DNA of 64,000 nucleotides, taken from the NCBI GenBank assembly GCA_028023455.1, contig JAQFVV010012418.1:8057244-8121243 (forward strand), written 5' to 3'. The notes beneath the pieces were generated by a model. It was not told the DNA's origin, made no database searches, and saw nothing but the letters and a program-made list of their open reading frames with translations. The DNA is from Epiperipatus broadwayi. Taxonomy: Eukaryota > Onychophora > Udeonychophora > Euonychophora > Peripatidae. A program made the position numbers and the translations under genes. Positions 27,001 through 39,444 of this stretch are shown one piece after another (the stretch's first letter is position 1; every line of letters begins with the position of its first letter).

Positions 27001-29850
27001 TATCTAATAACCACTGATTACTCAAATTTAAAATAGAAAGTGGTAGAGTAATAATAAGATGTGACTGCATTTATTTATATTATGGTAAGTTTAAAAAATT
27101 ACATAACAACATGTTTGATAATAGTTAAACAACATAAATATTTAATTTTAATGTACTGAGACACTTTGCCAGGTCTCAAATTTATATGTAGAAATCAGTT
27201 GGTTCAGCTAAATTTTAATTTGAATTAATTTATAAATTTTTTATTGAACTTGTGATAGTGAGTGCAATATGATATCTTTATCACACACAAATATTTAAAA
27301 CATTTCATTTATTAGCTGATCTAATGCAATATTTTTTTTTTATAAGAAAATAAACTTTATAGTAAATTTTTCTTAACTTTAAGATTTATTTTCTACATTT
27401 TAAAACAATGCTTAATCTACGAAATCTTGTTTTGATTTTTTGATGATAAAGAATCTAAAATTAAGCATTGTCTAGAAATCTCATAACTAAATTATTAGCT
27501 AGGAATTTATTAATTAAAAACAAAAATATACTGGCTTATCTGAAATATTTTGTAAGGTATTAATCGAGGTATTCCTGGAAGAGAACAATGGACAATGAGC
27601 CTTATAAAAGTTGTCAAAAATTATTGTGATTTATTATTCTACCTTTCATTCTATTCTACAAGCTGCACTCATCGCTCGCTAGTTAACATTTGGCCATCTA
27701 GAGTTTTCATTATTGTTCCACAATTAATTAATGATGTGGCTTGTCATTAAAAAAATGAAGCTATCCACCTATACAATAACAGTTGCCAGTAGTATGTGTA
27801 ACTAGGGTTCTCAAAAGACAAATTTTTTGCTCCAAGTTTGACTCCAATCTCCAGCATGTTTTAAATTTTAGAAAAGCTGACCTTCTGAAAGTGCCAACCT
27901 CAATCTCAACCTGATGCCTCTCTCAACTAATCCATAACCAGAAACCACTACAAAATGGATACAACAGTACATACTCCTTATGATAATCTATTGAAAGCAA
28001 AAGTTTCCACACTAATGGATTTAACGGTAATACCCAGAAGTGATTATATTATATGTATGTGATAGATAAGTACTTATGTATTCAGATTAACTTTCATTTA
28101 ATTATATTGATACATAATTTTCTATTGATACCCTTACTTCACTCTTGTATGGATACATTAATTTGATAATTATTGTTTTACTAGTACTATTAAATAAACT
28201 CTTTTCTGTTTTTTTTTTTTTTCTTTCTGTAAAGTTTTGACAGTTCATAATAAAATTAGTTTATTGCTACTAAAAAGTTATCAGATTCTTTCACCTCCCT
28301 CTTCCAGAGTATTAAAAATCAAAATGTTTTTTCTTACAAATGAAATAAGGAGTATTAAAATCAAATATTGATTAAAATCTTTTAAGGTAATGATTTTAAT
28401 GTTTTAAAATTAACCTTTTTTTCCCTTTTAGAAGTATAGGGCACCTTATGCATTATATTTTATTATAGTGTATATAAATGAATGTAAGTATCTGCCTGTG
28501 TGTAGGCATAAAAATGATTCACTGATAATTACACCACTTATTATTTTATCTTTATGAGCTTTCTATTTAGACTTTGGTTATCTATGTTTCTAGAAGGCTT
28601 ATTATCACTTGTAACCTGGATCATCTAATGTTTAAATCACAGTTTTATTTCCTCTCATGTATGTAAGTTTTGGAACAGATTTTAATGCTTTGTTGCAGCA
28701 TTTCTACCAAGCTCATATTTAGATATCCTCCTTTTATTAACCTGGGTTGCCTACTGCAAAGAATTGCGGTAAGCTTATAAATAGCTTATAAATAGCTTCC
28801 CATACTCTCTTTTATGTTTATCAGTTATGGACCTTATTATTTTCAGCAAACTCACACACAAGCCTTAGTAGAGTGTATACATATATATGTATAAGTAGAC
28901 AGTTAATAAAATTAATTGTTTATGCCCGTATCCATTGTAAAAGAACTGTTTATGAAAGACTATTTTGGTATTGTACAATCAAGTAAAAAGGGAAAGGATC
29001 AATTAACTGTCAAGGCTTCCTATTAAGTCATAGTACTCATTTAAAACCATCCATAAATAAAATTTATTTATACTTATTATTTGTGTTTTTTATATTTTCT
29101 TTTATTAATTAATAAACCTTGTTATTAATATTCAATTTTCCTAGCATTTGTTTATTGCTCTCTGTCTATCAATTGGTTATTAGAATAGGAATTGCTTTCT
29201 CTCCTTCATCTAGCAGCAGTAATTCATTTTTATGTTAAGAGACAGCTACAATCATCATTAGTTAATGTCTGGTCCCCCCAAATAATTTTTTTAGGCTCAA
29301 AAAAGCCTCATGGCACCCTCTAGTGACAGATAGTTAGGGTGATTGTCTGATACAGTACAAATAACTGAAGAATCCCCTTATAATGTAGTGAATGTATCCT
29401 CTACTATTCCAAGTTCTGCAGTTCAATTCTGTTTTGGAGAAAAACAGAGAAGATAGTATTTTACTTAAAGTCAGCCACTAACAAGCAATTCAGTCCCCCA
29501 TTAATCAAATGGTTGTCTAGCTATTCTCAATTACATACAGTTAGCAAGCCTAATGTTTAATACTTTCATATTGTTTCTCTTTTAGAGGTTACTTCCAAAA
29601 AAAAGAAATGATATTACATAAATATATTAGATATATAGAGACACATACAGTATACAAGACATTAATTTAACATCAGTACTCAAAATAATAATAAGATTCA
29701 TACTACTAATTATAATAATAATAGTTAAATATATTTAATGATAAACTGAAGCAAAACAAAAAAATCCATCTTTTACAACAAATGCTACTATATATATTGT
29801 TTGATTTATATGTACAAAAAAAAAAACTTTATTAACATCTCAAAACTTAC
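24020..29850. other. Intron, no gene seen
   Basis: AT-rich with scattered A/T runs. Two diverged direct repeats of about 100 bp are visible near 26695-26800 and 27010-27110. A GC-richer patch at about 27640-27960 has no recognisable domain. No ORF of 60 codons or more is present on either strand. Confidence 0.45.
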
Positions 29851-29904
29851 CCTTGTTGAAATATCATTCATTATTTCATAATGTCTATCACTCTGCTCAT
29901 CTGC
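29851..29904 (-). CDS. LRRFIP2: LRRFIP-family internal exon (ADEQSDRHYE block)
   Basis: This small 54-nt exon (18 codons, phase 0 at both ends) reads ADEQSDRHYEIMNDISTR. On the minus strand the acceptor is a long pyrimidine run ending in TTTTTTCCAG before GCA, and the donor after AGG is GTAAGT. Both are close to consensus. It joins in frame to the exon at 50597-50683 (ending QQRE) and to the exon at 13460-13555 (starting PMTS). In LRRFIP proteins the conserved MRELERQQKE motif is followed by a short acidic linker of this kind, so position and composition fit. The exon is symmetric and could be skipped without shifting the frame. The splice signals are seen in the sequence. The assignment rests mainly on the flanking exon and on order, since the linker itself is poorly conserved. 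Confidence 0.85.
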
Positions 29905-30480
29905 CTGGAAAAAAAATAAAAGGATGGAAGAACAATTATTTCCATTAATTACCATAGCAAACAGAAAAAAAAAATTATATGAAATAATTTGACATGGAAA
30001 AAAAAATTATACTATAAATAACTACATTTTAATAAAAAAAATAAAATGGATGTTTATTGAAATTCTACATATTGTGAGCATAAAAATTTATAAAATAATA
30101 TAATTATTACAGCAATATTGATACCTCCTGGTCATATAAATAGCATTTCTCCAGAATCACTACTATGTTTTTCAGATACTCAAAGACACATTAATTATGA
30201 TGATGCACTCCATTTTCTTATTAGTCATCTTTTATCATATATTTTTCTAGGCATAACCATAGGGCCAAATTATGATAATTTCTACACAGTCAACTGTCCT
30301 TCAAGTAAGAGTTCAGATTAAATTCTAATCAATAAAATTTGCTAAATTTCCTTGATATTCACAATATTCTCAAAACTCTTTATTAGCTTCACAATTCACA
30401 ATCACCCACCCTTTTTCTATAAATTATGTTCAGAATATAGATTTCATATTCATAGAGTCATACGAAATATCATAGTTTAA
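29905..30480. other. Intron upstream of the small LRRFIP exon
   Basis: This includes the pyrimidine-rich acceptor tract of the exon at 29851-29904 (minus strand). A 67-codon plus-strand ORF at 30118-30321 has no domain similarity I recognise and is probably chance. Confidence 0.45.
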
Positions 30481-30960
30481 GCCTTTAGTCATAAATGCAT
30501 TGTCTTACTCTATTCTTTAACTTTCCTCATGAAAATCTTGGAAGATTTATTGCAGCTATAAGCATATTTAAAGTTGTTGATTATTCCATCAATCAAGAAT
30601 CCACATTTGTCTTTGTTCAATCTGAGTTTCCTCAATACACATTTTGAATACAAGTTAAATAAGTTGACAATATACAACCCTAACTAACTCCTCTGCTAAT
30701 CTGTTTAACAAAAGTACAGTTTAACTGTAGCTTCTAGTCATATAGATTCTTCATAAAAATAATGAAATGTTCTAGGACACTAATTTTTTAAAAAACTTTC
30801 CAAAATTTCACATTTTCAATTGAATCAAACATCTTGGCATAATCATTAAAGCACATTTATCTTTCACATATGAATAATATTGTTTGTAATTCTTCAACAT
30901 TTTCTGTTCAACAAGTAATTTACTTTAACAGATTGTTAACTATTGAAAATTTTAAATAAA
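30480..30960 (-). pseudogene. RTE-like LINE reverse transcriptase fragment
   Basis: On the minus strand this reads CFNDYAKMFDSIEN (consensus CFIDYAKAFD, near 30855), then LEHFIIFMKNLYD, RGVS-stop-GCILS (consensus KGVRQGCILS, near 30700), and INNFKYAYSCNKSSKIFMRK (near 30590-30520). The last covers the catalytic YADD motif, here YAYS. This is the palm region of the endonuclease/reverse transcriptase of RTE-type non-LTR elements, which copy their RNA at a nicked target. Stops, frameshifts and loss of the catalytic aspartates make it dead. Confidence 0.8.
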
Positions 30961-31164
30961 GGTAATAATTTTATGATATGTCCACTAAACTTTGCAGCAG
31001 AAAATTAATGCTAAATTTTAATGCGTACAAAAATAATGAACACTCAATGATTTTTACTTAAATATTATTTCTTAATGAATGTTTTCAAGAAGGTTAGGAA
31101 TATTATAGGGAATTTTTAAAACAATATTTTGTCATCATGATCACCATTTTCAAAGATTATTGAT

Positions 31165-31395
31165 CTACTGCAGGATAAAGTTCTCTTCCAAGTTCTATCC
31201 ATCTTCTCTGATCTCTAATCTCTCTTTTCCACCTCATTCCAGCATATTTCCTTATTTCATCCATCCATCCATCTTACATGTGGTCTTTTTCTAGGTCTTT
31301 TGCAATCTCTTGGAATCCAGCTTAAGATTTCAACTGTCCATTTATTATTATCTCTTCCAGCAATATGTCCTGCCCATATATTATGGTAATCCATG
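31165..31395 (-). pseudogene. RTE-like LINE C-terminal fragment
   Basis: On the minus strand this reads WAGHIAGRDNNKWTVEILSW, then IPRDCKRPRKRP and VRWMDG, then a stop and NKEICWNEVEKRD. This is the conserved C-terminal segment of RTE-type LINE proteins (consensus RWAGHIAR...W.P...KR..GRP..RW.D). It lies upstream, in minus-strand sense, of the reverse transcriptase piece at 30480-30960, although it should be downstream, so the two are not colinear. Confidence 0.85.
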
Positions 31396-32856
31396 TAGGA
31401 GAAACTTATGTTTTAAGAAAAATAGGAATTAATCAGTTTTATTATTAACATTAGCATTTTAGGATATATTTCAATTTCTAGTGTCAGTCATTTCTTTCTA
31501 CTCGAATATTGATTCTCATTAGAAAGAACAATTTGAGAATGAAATTATTCCAATGATTAATCACTAGTATATCAGGTAACTAGAGATTTGAGATACTGTT
31601 CAGCCTAATTATGACTGAGAATAAATGACTATTTTACAAAATTTAGTTTTTCTGTTAAATTTGTATGTAATTAAATTTCTCAATCTAACACAATCTGTAT
31701 TACTCCAGAGAATATTTTATAAAAAAAGTAAAAAATTGGATTATCTTTGTCAAAAGACTTGGCTGATGTAAGTAAAAGAATATTGTAATATATATTAGTA
31801 ATGTATTTCTAAATTTTAAAAGTTACACATAAAAATTTTCTGATGAAACAGAAAATAATAAACTTAAGATATACTATTATTTATGCATTTAATTACCAAC
31901 TACAAGAATTAAAAGTGATTCCCATATTAGAAAGTTTTTAGAAAATGGATTATTCACAAACTTATACATTTTTATCTGTGCTAGAGAAAAACTCTAGTTT
32001 AATAAATGCTTAATGATAAACATACTTAGATTTATCAAAAATGTACAAGTTGAGGCTGTGAGTGGAGCAAGTTTGATGGTTGTAAATAAAGATGTGACAA
32101 TTTGCCATAGATTACTTTTCATATAAAGATATAGGAGAGCTGGTGATCTGGGCCAACTGATGAGTGCTGGTTCAGCACAAAATACATCTTGGGGGTCATT
32201 TGTCTTTTATTGTATCTTTATTTATATAAAGAATTTTAAAAAAAAGAGGAAGTATGGATATTATTAAAATAATCAAAACGTAATAAGGTTGAATATTTTG
32301 AAAATCTCAAAATTATCCTGTGAAGACATTCTCACATTAATGCAATATTATTAAAATATTTTTTTTTCCAACCTACAAAATCTATCTCTATGTCATTAAG
32401 ACTATCCATCTCAAAGATTTTGAATAAATTATAATGAAGAATTAAATGATGTTTTATATTCTCGCTCCTCTGTACATACTTCCAATATATTATTATTTTA
32501 TTATTACTTCTGATTCAGTCTTGAGAACTTTTAGTTGCTGCTCTTCAGAAGTTACATCATATTTATTATATTCATATTTTCTTCTTTATCTGAGGGAGGG
32601 AACAACTTCCTCTTATGGTTTTTTTGCTGTGATCTTTATGTCTGAAATTTATGAATTAGTTTGCATCTCAATATTAATCAACCTTTGATATGGATAATCA
32701 TAAAAAATTCATAACCATATATAAAGAAAGTCATTTACTATTATGCAATTAAATCTTAAATTCTGTTCAAGTAAGTGCTTTTTTTTATAATGTATAAAAA
32801 CAACACATAAGAACATTCTGTTATATTATTACGACTTATGTTCAAACTCTGAAAAT
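31396..32856. other. Intron, no gene seen
   Basis: AT-rich. The ORF at 32446-32688 is Leu/Ser/Tyr-rich with no domain. A modestly GC-richer patch lies at 32040-32200. Confidence 0.4.
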
Positions 32857-32864
32857 ACATAGAG

Positions 32865-33501
32865 CTGGGATGGTCAAACTTTGTGGACATCATTTTTGAT
32901 AAAAGTGTACCTGAGGGCACTTATGTTTTTTATCAGGGATTCGAACCGAAAACCAGAAAAAAAAAAAACATTATTTTTGCCAGAACGAAAACTGTAAAGG
33001 AAAAAATAATGGTTAGGAGTTCTGCTTTTTTTAGAATGTACTTACAAATTGCTGTTTTTGTTTTTTTATAAGGGCTTTTTAGGTATTTACAAATATTGGT
33101 GATGTTTTTAGAAGATACAAATTGATGAATATCTTTTCTATTGAAGACATTTTGCTACAACTACTATTAAATTACATCAACTCTCTCTAATATTACACTT
33201 TGTCCATGTCACTTTATGGAGGGAAAAAAAAGAAAATTATTGTTTTAGAATTGTATTTAATTCTTTTCAGCTTCTTCCAACCTGGGTTTATTTTTGAGAT
33301 TGACAATAACAACAGGTATTGTTTTAAATTTAACTATTTTTAAATGAGAATAATTTTGAATTTTTACTTTTTTTATTTTTTATATTCACATCATTCTGAA
33401 TTTAGCACTATAATTTGTCAATGCTCATTTCAGCTTTGTGGTCGACTTCCAGCAACCTTGCGATCGACTTTCGACCGCGGTCGCCATCTTGATCACTCCT
33501 G
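32865..33501. mobile_element. Non-autonomous hAT element (637 bp)
   Basis: The left end reads CTGGGATGGTCAAACTTTG and the right end GCCATCTTGATCACTCCTG. Read in reverse, the right end gives CAGGAGTGATCAAGATGGC, matching the CAGGGGTGGTCAA-type ends of Charlie-like hAT elements. It is flanked by 8-bp target duplications, ACATAGAG (32857-32864) and ACATAGAA (33502-33509), one mismatch apart. The right end carries a GC-rich CGATCGACTTTCGACCGCGG block. The only ORF (32883-33071, 62 codons) is not a recognisable transposase, so mobility would have needed an hAT transposase from elsewhere. Confidence 0.82.
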
Positions 33502-33509
33502 ACATAGAA

Positions 33510-34300
33510 TATGCATAACATAAGAATAAATAAGGCCAATTATAGGGTATATGCAAAGATAAAGCTCGTCTCCTAATAGATCTGGCTTGCAAAAGTTGAA
33601 GCTGAAGTCTTTAACTATTCATATCAAACATATTTCCAAATTATTAACTGCCATTGTTAACATACTTACATTTTAATTGTTCATATTTATCTTTATCATT
33701 CATGATTCCATCTGCTGAATAACAAACTTCTCTGAAAGACTACTAATTGAATTACATTTATATTTACTCTTAGTCACTTTCTTAACATTGGAATTGTTCC
33801 TTATTAATTGCTGTTCTAAACTATCCTTCACTTAAAATGAGATTGGGCTCAGACACATACACAAATTCAAAGATGAAATGTCTGAAAATGAGAAACTCAT
33901 AACGTGAGATAAGAATCAACTTGACTGAAAAAAAGTTGTAATTATTTTTAAACACAAAAAACAAGTGATAGAAATTTTTTGTTAGTTTTTGGTGAATGTT
34001 TTATTGATTTGCCTTTGCACTTTCTGGAGTAAAGTAAATAGGCAGGGTTTGATATAAACAGGTAAATGGTGAAATTAAATGACCAAAAAGCAAATAAGAC
34101 AATAGGGGAAAGAGAGTCAACAAGCATAGTATTAATTGATAAATTTTAAATAGAAAGAAAAATGAGCATGTTCTTAAATATAGATAAAATAGAACTAGAA
34201 TTAATTATGAAAAATTGATTTTTTAAAAAAAAAAAAAACAACAACAAAGCAATAGTAAATATAATTAAAAATAAAACATTATTGCCAGCTATTGAAAGTG
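33510..34300. other. Intron / possible leader of a retroelement remnant
   Basis: No gene seen. The right part (34020-34300) becomes purine-rich on the plus strand and runs into the gag remnant, so it may be the leader of that element, but no LTR was found. Confidence 0.35.
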
Positions 34301-34329
34301 CGAAGTAACAAAATAATTCAGAACAGTAT

Positions 34330-35700
34330 GTCAGAGATTAGCAAAATGAAAATGAAAGAATATAGTGCCACAGTAGACGTTGGAATGATCAAAGAGATTA
34401 TGAGAGAATTGAAATTTGAAATGTTAGGCAAATGAAAAACATAGTCAATGAAAGTAGGGAAATGGCTAAAGAAATAAAGAAAGTCAACAGGATTTCATGG
34501 AGAGAATGAAAAAGATGGTCAAAGAAGTAGCCCAAAGGGTAGACGAGAAGATAAGTAATCTCAATGGAAAAATGGAACAGATAGTCAGAAGATGAATGAC
34601 TACAAGCAAGAGAATAATGAAACAATCCAAAGTATGGAGAAACAAATAAGCGGATATGGATTTAGTGTGTTGTGAACATAAATATACAATAATTAAGATA
34701 AAAGCAGAAGTTAGCAACTTAGCACTGCAAGCTGAAGAATTAAAAGTAAAGACTCAGAAGGAGAGTAAAAATATAAAAATAGATCCAGTTCAGTGAATCA
34801 GTTTTTAAAAATAAGTGTCTTCTATGGTCATATGAGAGAATCCCTGTAGAGTACCTGAACAGTCTCGATATGTATTTTGAGAATAACCCTATGGCTAAGG
34901 GGGTTAAGGGGCATTGCAAGTCTGGTGGGAATCATTGACAAACCCAGTAGCTTTATACAATATAAACAAGCCTTGATGAGATGCTATTGAAATGAAGACC
35001 ACCAGGAGGGCGTAAAGCATCAAGTGTCTCAAGAAAAATGCCGGCCAGAAATACCATGTGTTATTCTTCAGTAGGCAGGTAGCCAAACTGCGGGCACAAC
35101 TAGCATTTCCACTATTGGAAAACCAAATTATTAAAATAGTAAGACAGAACTTTCCAAATCCAAAAGAACATTTATTGATAGGTACTGGAAGTCAAACCAT
35201 CGAGCAAATGACTGATTTGCTCAGGGCCTTGAACAATAATAAAACTAGCAGGAAAAGATTGGATTTAAACCCTTCAGTAAATTCACATCTAAACGGGACA
35301 ATTCCCAAATAAATACCTTAAGATTGGATCAAAGAGAAGGACAATTCCCAAATAAGTACCTTAAGATTGGATCAAAGAGAAGAACCATATGCTCCGTGAT
35401 ACAAGAGAAAGTGGAGAAATTCCACAGGTAGCATGGAAAGAGCACGGCCAATATACCGAACGAGGAGCAGTTCAAATATAACAAGAGGAAAACCAACAAT
35501 GACCTCTGCTACCAGGTGAGAAATTTTGAGTTCAAGGCAGATTACCAGACAAAATTCAATTAGCAACAAAAACAATCAGGGTCTGCATCACCACAACCCT
35601 TAACTAGCTATAAACAAAGATAGCAGTAATAAAACTTTGGATAACCTGTTCCTTGAAGATTCCAGATCTGTCCAACAAGAAAAAATAATAATAATGATGC
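34330..35700 (+). pseudogene. Retrotransposon gag remnant
   Basis: A plus-strand region with a broken gag-like reading frame. A Lys/Glu-rich coiled-coil-like N-terminus (34330-34790) is followed by FYGHMRESPVEYLNSLDMYF (about 34818-34880), then an open stretch at 35058-35312 with FSRQVAKLRAQLAFPLLENQ and IVRQNFPNPKEHLLIG. The RESP-x-x-YL-x-SL motif is shared with the gag of the LTR element at 43200-44200 (RESPFDYLDSLHEKF). An exact 43-bp tandem duplication falls at 35296-35381. No intact pol follows. The capsid-like assignment is inferred from motif pattern and context. Confidence 0.65.
35296..35381. repeat. Tandem duplication of a 43-bp unit
   Basis: Two adjacent copies (35296-35338, 35339-35381) sharing GGACAATTCCCAAATAA and CCTTAAGATTGGATCAAAGA, with one base difference. 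It lies inside the gag remnant and shifts its frame by one base (43 is not a multiple of three). Confidence 0.9.
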
Positions 35701-37960
35701 AGATTAAATCTATATGAAAAAAAAAAGGTCGAATAAACGAATTTGGATAAATTCCTTAAAAAATTGTTTTATATATTATTGCTGATGTATGTTGTGCTTT
35801 GATGATTATGATGGATGGGGGTAATGATGTCATTAGTGTCATGGTGCAGGATGTTCACGATACTTCTGCGAGTTAAATATCTCTGCACTGCATATACCCA
35901 AAGTTGTAGATTTGATTTTTTAAGCCCTTAAGTCTCAAAGAAGCAGAGCTTATATAAAATATTTGTGGTGATTACTATGTTAAGCCAGGAATCATGAGCC
36001 TTTAAGATTCAAATTCAACTTAGCAAGGCCGCACAGTTATGAAACAAACCTGGTTTTATTAATTCCTTCTGGGTCGTAAGGTGTATTATAGTGCTTAAAA
36101 ATGAGATCACTTTTCTGGTATTCATGCAGCACAGTATACTAATGAACAGTATCATGGTTTGAAACTAGCACTTATATTTTTCACTAAATTATAACAAAAT
36201 AAACATAAATAATAAAAAAATAATGATGACAGATTTAGTTTCAATAGAGGCTTGGTAGTAAATGCAATATTGCAGAACCAGTCTAAAATTATCCCAGCTT
36301 GTAAGTCTATCAAACACGACGAGCATAATCCCGCAATTATATATATAAAAAAATTATTCTAAAAAGTTTTATGTAAATTAAAAATAAAATCAAATAAAAT
36401 TATCCCAATTTTGATTCTTCACTCAATTGAAGAGGTATTGTATTGCTAACTCGGTACAACATGTATTTGGCATTCTGCCAATAGGGAGAAGATTGCTGAA
36501 AGAAAATATTTATAGAAAAATAAAATAATAGATCGTGTTTGAGTAATAAGCAAGGTAGTTACACAGATGGAAAAAATATATACATGAAGATTTAAAAGTG
36601 ATAAGAAAAAATGTAATCAACATAATTACCTATAATTGACAAAGGAGGGAAGGTGTTATATCTCTTCTCTCATTAATTAAAGATGACTGAATGTCGGATC
36701 AGCAACAAATGTAATTAGAAATTTAATCAATAAAAATGTAAAAATATGGTATAAATAAATTATACGTATTACACATAGTTTTTTTTTTTTGTAAAGTATT
36801 CATTTCACTTAGGCTAAAAAGAGAACATTATTTTTGCTGTTTTCTGAGTAGTACATTTAGACATAAGAAAATTCTGTATTCCACTGATAATTAATTTTGA
36901 AATAAATTATAAAAAAATAAGCTTTGCAGGGAATTAAATTTCTGAAGAAAGAAAAGGTGTGACAATGTAGATGTGCGGGAGATAAGCTATAGAATATAAA
37001 AGATGATAGTGAGAATTTTTGTTAAAAAAAAAAAAGATTTTTAATAGTTTTTCTTGTGGATAGTGCTTGCATTCTTCATCAGAGCAAATCACATAGAAAA
37101 ACAGTAGTATAAAATGATTTACTGCATGATTGCCTTTACCTTCAGATAAGTCACCAACAAAATGCATTGTTAAGCCACCAGATATGATCGTTGATGACTT
37201 CCTGTCCTGCTGTCGAGATGATGCCTTAATTCAATCCAACTTGTTATACCACATTAGGAACACCAACAAGCAAAGTAGATGTTCCACCCTGACATCATGG
37301 AGTAAAATATTGTGTAAGAATAAATCCATGGTCATGGTCTATTTATATCACATGTATCTATTGAAATGGTAAATCTGATTCAGATTTGCTGTTTCACTGT
37401 CTGACCCACCTAATCACTTATTAAGGGGGTTTAATTGAAGCCTGCCTATGTAGAGAAATGTATTTTTTCAATGTTTGTTTTTTTATTATTCTTAAAACAT
37501 TTTTTTTACACAACTATCCTGAATAAATTACTAAAACTTATTTTGGATAGTACTAATCATGTACTAACACACTAAGTTATTTCATTTATGGAAAAGAAAA
37601 AAAATTCAAATATAAGTTTTGAATTGTTTTGATATGTTTTTATATATATATTTAAAATGTCTAATTTTTTTTCTTTAAGAATTCAAGATGTCCTTTTTTG
37701 AAAGATTTGTACCTCAATAAGAAGTTTAAAATAAATGTTAAATTAAAACACTTAGAAATTACCAAAATCCATTACTTTGGAATTTCTATTAATTAATTGA
37801 GATTCTACATTATTAGATAAAAATTATACTAAAATCTCTATCGATCCTTATCAAGGTACAAACTTTCTAAAATTAGAACAAAAGTATGATTTCCTATTGT
37901 TTTATAGAAGATATAAAGGCAAATCACCTCAGGCAGACGATAAGTCAAATACCAATGCTA
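35701..37960. other. Intron with possible LTR debris
   Basis: GATGGATGGGGGTAATGATG (about 35811-35830) looks like a polypurine tract followed by an LTR start, and 35830-36200 is GC-richer, which would fit a 3' LTR of the gag remnant. No matching left LTR was found. ORFs at 36934-37167 (minus) and 37130-37372 (plus) overlap a GC-richer patch at 37130-37430 that shows no domain I recognise. Confidence 0.35.
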
Positions 37961-39340
37961 AGGTATAAATAGTGGTTCTTTTTTTAAGTAAAAAAAAAAG
38001 AAAACAGAAGAGAAAGAATTTGAGAACGTCTCCACGCCAGTTGAAATGTTGAGCGAGTAGTAAAAGGGAAAATCACCACCCGTCCCTTCCTGAGATGTGA
38101 AATCTAATATGCTGCTGCTAGAACCTGCCTTCAAATACCAACCAGCCATCAACGTTCGCTCGCACACTCATTCCGGGGAACTCCAAGTAAAATGCCGAAG
38201 AGCTTAAATCCTGTCATCCAGATTTTAGAAATTATCATTAGAATATAAATGTAATTTCTTAAAGTTTTAAAAAAAAAAATGTCAAAAGTTAATGTTTATG
38301 GGAAATAATTTTAACTGACTCTTTAACCTTTTCTTTTTAAATTATTTATAATGTTTTTTTTAATAACTCAAGCTCATTACAATTTTAATATGTTGATTAT
38401 TGAATATGAAAATATTTATGATTGATTTTAGTATGAGATTTCATGCTTTGATTTTTTTTTATTTTGACAAACTTCACTCGCGGAGGTCCAAAGGGCATAA
38501 TTTGCTAATAGAGCAAATTATGTTCATGAGGGGAAGGGAGTTTTAGCAAAGAATGAATTAATTTTAAAATAAAAACAAGTTGATCTATTTTTATTTTCGC
38601 AAGTGAAGTTATGTCGAATATACGTATTTCAAAATAAACCAACCGTAATTCTTTAAATAGTTTTATTATAGATTTCCCAGGATGGGATTCTATAATTTTA
38701 GATTTCTTTAAATTAAAACAGAATAAAATTGCTATATGTTTTTGACCTAGTAACAGAGCCGCTGGATAGCGTCAGTTAATTATCATGCCTTTTTTTTAAA
38801 GTTAGAAAAGTGGGAAGGGGGGATTTATTCAAGAAGTAAATTTCCTTATTCTATATGTTTGGTTTTTGTTAGTTAAATATTTACATAAAGTAGTTGGTTA
38901 TGCAGGCTAGTCTCTATGCAGTATTAGATCATTTAAGGCTATTTAATTATAATTAGTTCATATCTCGGGTTAATAAAGAATACTTGGAGTAGTGTGGACA
39001 GACCTAAAACGGTCATTCATTCGGTGTTCAGAGTTGGCTCCTGGTTACACATACGTCTGTGGGCCGGAAAGTGTGGTTGAGGTAGAGTTGGTTAGTCGGC
39101 ATGGTATCCGTACAGGCGGACATGATGGCTCTCTGTAATTCCTATCTCCTTTCAGTATATGATCAAGACAGGTGGACATACCGATTTCCCTTTTCTTCAT
39201 TAGAATAGGCATGAGTGTCTGTGAACTGGCTCATATGACCCTACCGCATTTCTTCTTTCATTTGCATTCATATATTTATTAACCCGACATTGTTTTGCTT
39301 TTCTTTTGCCTATCTCTAATACGTAAGCCATAGGGGAATG

Positions 39341-39444
39341 ATTCTACTCAAGGATCTTCAGCCTGAGTTTAGCTAATTCACGTTCTAGTTTTATTCTACT
39401 CAAGGATCTTCAGCCTGAGTTTAGCTAATTCACGTTCTAGTTTT
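39341..39444. repeat. Tandem duplication of a 52-bp unit
   Basis: Two identical adjacent copies (39341-39392 and 39393-39444) beginning ATTCTACTCAAGGATCTTCA and ending GTTCTAGTTTT. Perfect identity implies a recent event. Confidence 0.95.

Noticed and set aside
30118-30321. 67-codon ORF near the small LRRFIP exon, considered as an extra exon
   Set aside because: Opposite strand to the gene, no splice signals at its ends, no domain.
34484-34717. Minus-strand hydrophobic ORFs (also 34398-34625)
   Set aside because: Antisense shadows of the charged gag-like N-terminus on the plus strand.
37958-38167. Minus-strand ORF considered as an alternative first exon of the LRRFIP gene
   Set aside because: No donor in a phase that joins convincingly to the next exon was established, and the peptide has no similarity I recognise; left only as part of a low-confidence island.
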